Below are positions 60,299 through 64,000 of a stretch of DNA of 64,000 nucleotides, piece by piece. Origin of the DNA: Polycyclovorans algicola TG408. Its GTDB lineage: Bacteria > Pseudomonadota > Gammaproteobacteria > Nevskiales > Nevskiaceae. The notes beneath the pieces are model-generated. The model was not told the origin of the DNA. It saw only the letters and a program-made list of their open reading frames with translations, and searched no databases. The DNA lies in assembly GCF_000711245.1 (NCBI RefSeq), contig NZ_JOMH01000001.1, forward strand, positions 2,474,830 to 2,538,829, read 5' to 3'. The translations under genes and the position numbers were made by a program. Position 1 is the stretch's first letter, and each line of letters begins with the position of its first letter.

Positions 60299-61450
60299 AT
60301 GCCTTTTGACACCCGCCCCGAACAAGCGACCCAGACCCGCAAGCAGCCCTCGGGCGCGTGGCCGGTCGGTCTGCCGCAGCTCACGCCAGAACAGATTGAC
60401 GCTTTCGGCCGCGAGATGGACGCGCTGCGCGAAGGTGTGATTGCCACCCGCGGCGAGAATGATGCGGCGTACATCCGCAAGGTCATCGGCTTTCAGCGCG
60501 GCCTGGAAGTGACCAGCCGCGGGGTGATCTACGGCGGCATTTTGTTTCCGCCCGCACTGGTGATTGGCGCCATCGGCCTCGGCATGGCCAAGATTCTCGA
60601 GAATATGGAGATCGGCCACAACGTCATGCATGGCCAGTGGGACTGGATGCGTGACCCGACCATCCACTCCAGCACCTGGGAATGGGACACGGTGTGCCCC
60701 GCCGACCAGTGGAAGAGCACCCACAACGTCGAGCACCACACCTGGACCAATGTGCTGGGCAAGGATCGTGACGTCGGCTACGGCATTCTGCGCATGAGCG
60801 AAGCCGAAAAATGGCATCCCTCGCACCTGCTGAACCCGATCAACAACGCGCTGCTGGCGGTATTTTTCCAGTGGGGCGTGGGCGTGCACGACTCCGAGCT
60901 CGATCAGTTGGCGCGCACCGGCAAGATTCGTCCGGATTCCAAGGCCAAGCTCAAGGGCTTCTGGAAAAAGGCGCGCAAGCAGGTCATGAAGGACTACGTG
61001 CTGTTCCCGGCACTGGCCGGTCCGTTCTTTTTGCCGGTGTTGCTGGCCAACATCGTGGCCAACCTGATCCGCAATCTGTGGACCTACATGATCATTTTCT
61101 GCGGGCACTTCCCCGAGGGCGTGCATCAGTTCACCGAGGAAGAGATCGAAAACGAAACCCGCGGCGGCTGGTACCTGCGCCAGCTGATGGGTTCGGCCAA
61201 CATCGAAGGCGGCCCGCTGATGCACCTGATGAGCGGCAACCTCAGCTTCCAGATCGAGCACCACCTGTTCCCGGATCTGCCCAGCAACCGCTACGCCGAG
61301 CTGTCACCCAAGGTGCGTGACATCTGCGAACGCTACGGGCTGGCCTACAACAGCGCGCCGCTGAAGCGCCAGTTCGGCACCACGATGAAGCGGGTGTTTC
61401 GTCTGGCGCTGCCCAATCAGTTGCCGAATTGGGTGCCCGCCCTCGGTTGA
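60299..61450 (+). CDS. desB: Acyl-CoA fatty acid desaturase (DesB-like)
   Basis: A 383-residue membrane desaturase with three histidine boxes: HNVMHG, HNVEHHTW and QIEHHLFPD, which bind the di-iron centre. Hydrophobic spans flank residues 75-100 and 235-265. A near-perfect ribosome site AGGAGG lies 6 nt before the ATG. It inserts a double bond into acyl chains, probably at position 9, with the adjacent reductase. Confidence 0.9.
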   Translation: MPFDTRPEQATQTRKQPSGAWPVGLPQLTPEQIDAFGREMDALREGVIATRGENDAAYIRKVIGFQRGLEVTSRGVIYGGILFPPALVIGAIGLGMAKILENMEIGHNVMHGQWDWMRDPTIHSSTWEWDTVCPADQWKSTHNVEHHTWTNVLGKDRDVGYGILRMSEAEKWHPSHLLNPINNALLAVFFQWGVGVHDSELDQLARTGKIRPDSKAKLKGFWKKARKQVMKDYVLFPALAGPFFLPVLLANIVANLIRNLWTYMIIFCGHFPEGVHQFTEEEIENETRGGWYLRQLMGSANIEGGPLMHLMSGNLSFQIEHHLFPDLPSNRYAELSPKVRDICERYGLAYNSAPLKRQFGTTMKRVFRLALPNQLPNWVPALG

Positions 61451-61470
61451 TTCATTTGCAGTCTCTTACA

Positions 61471-61507
61471 AAAGCCCCGCGACGGTTTGCCATCGCGGGG
61501 CTTTTTT
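61471..61507. terminator. Bidirectional Rho-independent terminator
   Basis: AAAGCCCCGCGA and TCGCGGGGCTTTTTT form a strong stem between the convergent desaturase and PiT genes. Confidence 0.92.
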
Positions 61508-61524
61508 GATCTTGCAGACGCAAC

Positions 61525-62775
61525 TTAGGAGAGCAGGGCGCGCAGGACGTAGAAAAAGATGACCGACAGAATGGCGCCGGCGGGCAGGGTGATGATCCAC
61601 GACGCGAAGATGCTGCGAATCACCGACATGTTCAGCGCGCCAATGCCGCGGGCCAGGCCCACGCCGAGGACTGCACCCACCAACGTGTGGGTCGTTGAGA
61701 TCGGCAGGCCGGTACCTGAGGCGACCACCACCGTCCCTGCGGCGGCCAATGTGGCGGCAAAGCCCCGTGACGGGGTCAGGTCGGTGATGCGTGTGCCCAC
61801 CGTGGCCATCACCCGTTGGCCGAAGGTCACCAAACCCAACACGATGCCGACCGCGCCCAGCAACAGCACCCATGACGGCACCATGGAACTGGCGGCAATG
61901 CTGCCGCTCTCGACGATGCCGACCACGGCGGCGACCGGGCCGACGGCGTTGGCCACATCGTTGGAGCCGTGGGCAAAGGCCATTGCGCAGGCGGTGATGA
62001 TCATCAGCAGGGTGAACACCCGCTCGACGTTGGCGAACTGGAATTTATGGTCGGCCGCCGGGTCAAGTTTCAGGCGGCGAATGAAGAATCCCCCACCCAC
62101 GGCCACCAGCGCGGCCACCAGCGCCGACAGAATGTAGGCCTGTACGTCGCTCAGCCCCAGTCCGACGTGGCTGAGCCCCTTGGTGAAGGTCACCGCTGCG
62201 GTGATGAACACCGTCAGGAAGATGTAGCCGGGCACATAGCGCAATGCATTTTTCAGCGGCGTTTCGGTGTTGAGAATCAGCGCCTGCACGCTCATGAACA
62301 GGCCATAGGCGATGCTGCCGGCAAGCACTGGCGAGATCACCCAGCTGATCATGATGGTGCCAATGCGTGACCAGTGGACCGCGTCCATACCGATGCCGAC
62401 CGCGCCGAATCCGACAATGGCGCCGACGATGGAATGCGTCGTGGACACCGGCCAGCCCTTGATCGAGGCGACCAACAGCCAGGTCCCGGCTGCCAGCAGG
62501 GATCCGAGCATCCCGAACACCAGAATCTCGGGTGTGTCGGCAATTGACGCCGTGTCGAGCATGCCGTTACGGATGGTGGCGGTAACTTCACCGCCGGCCA
62601 GATAGGCACCGGCAAACTCGAAGATGGCGGCGATGATGATGGCCTGCTTGACGGTGATCGCCCGCGAGCCCACCGAGGTAGACATGGCGTTGGCGACATC
62701 GTTGGCCCCGACGCCCCACGCCATGAACAGGCCGAAGACGCAAGCCAGTGCAATAAACAGAAATCCGTAGTCCAT
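61525..62775 (-). CDS. PiT-family inorganic phosphate transporter
   Basis: A 416-residue membrane protein with about ten helices and the two inverted signature repeats GANDVANAMSTSVGS and GSNDVANAVGPVAA, each with the phosphate/cation-binding Asp. Uptake of phosphate with H+ or metal is typical. It follows the DUF47 gene by 17 nt, a common pairing in which the DUF47 protein modulates the transporter. Confidence 0.93.
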   Translation of the reverse strand: MDYGFLFIALACVFGLFMAWGVGANDVANAMSTSVGSRAITVKQAIIIAAIFEFAGAYLAGGEVTATIRNGMLDTASIADTPEILVFGMLGSLLAAGTWLLVASIKGWPVSTTHSIVGAIVGFGAVGIGMDAVHWSRIGTIMISWVISPVLAGSIAYGLFMSVQALILNTETPLKNALRYVPGYIFLTVFITAAVTFTKGLSHVGLGLSDVQAYILSALVAALVAVGGGFFIRRLKLDPAADHKFQFANVERVFTLLMIITACAMAFAHGSNDVANAVGPVAAVVGIVESGSIAASSMVPSWVLLLGAVGIVLGLVTFGQRVMATVGTRITDLTPSRGFAATLAAAGTVVVASGTGLPISTTHTLVGAVLGVGLARGIGALNMSVIRSIFASWIITLPAGAILSVIFFYVLRALLS

Positions 62776-62792
62776 GAGGGTGTTCGCTCGCC

Positions 62793-63473
62793 TTATTTGG
62801 CGACGAGAACCTGCAGGCGGCTACCCACGCGCTGGGCACGATCTGCAAGATCGCCAATCCAGTCAATGATTTGATAGAGGAACATCACGTCCACCGGCGG
62901 CCAATCACGTTCCAAGGCCATGAGTTGCTCGCGCAGTTCGATCTGCAAGGTGTCGGTTTCGTGTTCGATGTGGTCGAGCTCACGCAGCAGGCCCTCGACA
63001 AACGCGGTTTCGCGCCCCCGAAAGCCGGTATCGAGCAGTGCGTCGAGCTCCTGAATGGCCTTGAGCGCCTGATGCGCCGCCGCAACGGTGCGGGCCACGT
63101 AACGGGTGAACAGGTCGACCATGGGTGGCGGAATGCGCATGCGCCGGCCCAGCATCAAGCCGCTGACATCCTTGGTCTTGTTGGCGACCTTGTCCTGCAT
63201 TTGCAGCATGTCCAGCAGGTCGCGGCGGTCCACTGCCATGAACAGGTGGGTGGGCAACTGTTTGCGCAGACTTTTCTTCAGCCGGTCTGCATCATGCTCG
63301 CCGCCGACGATCTGCTTGCGCCATTCGGCTGCTGCAGTCCAGTCCTCGCGGATCACCGCTTCGACGAACTTTGGCAGCAGGTCGACACAGGCGACGACGC
63401 TCTCCATGTGCTGCTGCAGGGGTCGAATGGGCGAGCCGCCCAACATTTCCGCAATCGTACTTTTTAGCGCCAT
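62793..63473 (-). CDS. DUF47/PhoU-like regulator of phosphate transport
   Basis: A 226-residue helical protein of the TIGR00153/DUF47 family. I chose ATG 63473 (MALKSTIAEMLGGSPIRPLQ), which gives the normal family length; longer frames add an unrelated leader. Features: EHDADRLKKSLRKQLPTHLF and DRRDLLDMLQMQDKVANKTKD, the acidic metal-binding helices. Co-transcribed with the PiT gene. Confidence 0.9.
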   Translation of the reverse strand: MALKSTIAEMLGGSPIRPLQQHMESVVACVDLLPKFVEAVIREDWTAAAEWRKQIVGGEHDADRLKKSLRKQLPTHLFMAVDRRDLLDMLQMQDKVANKTKDVSGLMLGRRMRIPPPMVDLFTRYVARTVAAAHQALKAIQELDALLDTGFRGRETAFVEGLLRELDHIEHETDTLQIELREQLMALERDWPPVDVMFLYQIIDWIGDLADRAQRVGSRLQVLVAK

Positions 63474-63577
63474 GCGACATTGTAATGAAACCGTCATAGG
63501 GTCGGTTGCGACAGCGGCTTCGATCCCGCTTCTCACGGCACGTCGGCGCTGCTCGACTCAGTGCTAACCTGCGTGTC

Positions 63578-64000
63578 ATGTCCGTGTCGCTCCTGCTTTT
63601 TGGCCTGTCTGCGCTGCTCTATGGGGCGGCGGGCCTGCGTCTGTGGTTGCGGCCCGGAACGGCCAGCGGTCACGCTGGCGGGTTGGCCTTGCTCGCCGTG
63701 GCGCTGCACGCGGCGGCGCTGACGGGCCGCATGGTCGGGCCCGAGGGTTGGAGCATCGACTGGGTTACCGCACTCAATCTGTTTGCCTGGCTGGCCAGCG
63801 GCCTGTTGTGGGTGTTCGCGCTGCGTCACCCGGTCAAGGTCTTGGGGCTGGCCGCCTATCCATTCGGCGCCGTGGCCAGTGGCGTCGCCGCCGTGGTGCC
63901 TGCGGCGGCGGCGACCGTTGAGCACGGCCATTGGGTGGGTCTGCACGTCTTGTTGTCGTTGCTCGCGGCGGGCTTGCTGACCCTGGCGGCGATGCAGGCA
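63578..64000 (+). CDS. CcsA/YpjD-like cytochrome c assembly membrane protein (partial)
   Basis: The frame starts at ATG 63578 and runs off the right edge (141 residues seen). Hydrophobic helices alternate with short loops (LLLFGLSALLYGAAGLRLWL, LNLFAWLASGLLWVFAL, HVLLSLLAAGLLTLAA). The pattern and conserved HVLLS region match the YpjD/CcsA-like family often found near ffh. The heme-binding WWD region is not in view, so the assignment is provisional. Confidence 0.75.
   Translation, partial: MSVSLLLFGLSALLYGAAGLRLWLRPGTASGHAGGLALLAVALHAAALTGRMVGPEGWSIDWVTALNLFAWLASGLLWVFALRHPVKVLGLAAYPFGAVASGVAAVVPAAAATVEHGHWVGLHVLLSLLAAGLLTLAAMQA

Overview
The window is about 62% GC and looks like a gammaproteobacterial chromosome. 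The evidence is a desT/desCB-like desaturase locus, an acyl-CoA carboxylase operon of the liu/atu type, a PiT transporter with a DUF47 partner, and the tRNA genes. The genus cannot be fixed from the sequence; a Nevskiales/Xanthomonadales relative is a guess.

Positions 1-48 kb hold a dense accessory locus built from exported caspase-like proteases. I count twelve. Six carry a C-terminal FGE-sulfatase/C-type-lectin-fold domain, two carry DUF4384, one carries a membrane segment plus FHA domain, and three are plain or have other tails. Around them are two serpins, a trypsin-like protease, two OmpA-like proteins, three stand-alone DUF4384 proteins, two membrane Ser/Thr kinases, a PP2C phosphatase, lipoproteins and several unrecognised exported proteins. 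Thirteen copies of a CCCATCCCGATA element lie mostly 31-50 nt before the first genes of these units and nowhere right of 47.2 kb, so the locus looks like one regulon.

The central finding is a diversity-generating retroelement (DGR) that targets the caspase-FGE proteins. A complete cassette lies at 43.5-47.15 kb: target gene with variable repeat (VR), avd, reverse transcriptase (RT), adenine-rich template repeat (TR), a conserved non-coding box and a terminator. Its TR and VR differ at 15 of 118 positions, 14 of them TR adenines. A second TR/VR pair at 1.6-2.0 kb differs at 22 of 120 positions, 20 of them adenines, and has no RT beside it, so it would need an RT in trans. A third cassette on the minus strand (30.0-32.7 kb) keeps target and avd but its RT is cut off before the catalytic core and its TR is gone. 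Two more caspase-FGE genes have VR-like ends with no matching TR, and another has a VR identical to that of the complete cassette but is broken by a stop codon. Working model (inference): variable lectin-like domains sense ligands outside the cytoplasm and control attached caspase modules; serpins and kinase/phosphatase/FHA proteins check or relay the response.

Positions 48-53.5 kb carry a small integrase module (excisionase-like gene, tyrosine integrase split by a complete IS3-family element, two small operon partners, an XRE regulator) ending at a tRNA-Val/Lys/Ser cluster. Positions 53.8-64 kb are ordinary chromosome: acyl-CoA carboxylase subunits with an enoyl-CoA hydratase, a DesT-like regulator with a divergent ferredoxin reductase and desaturase, PiT/DUF47 phosphate genes and the start of a CcsA/YpjD-like gene.
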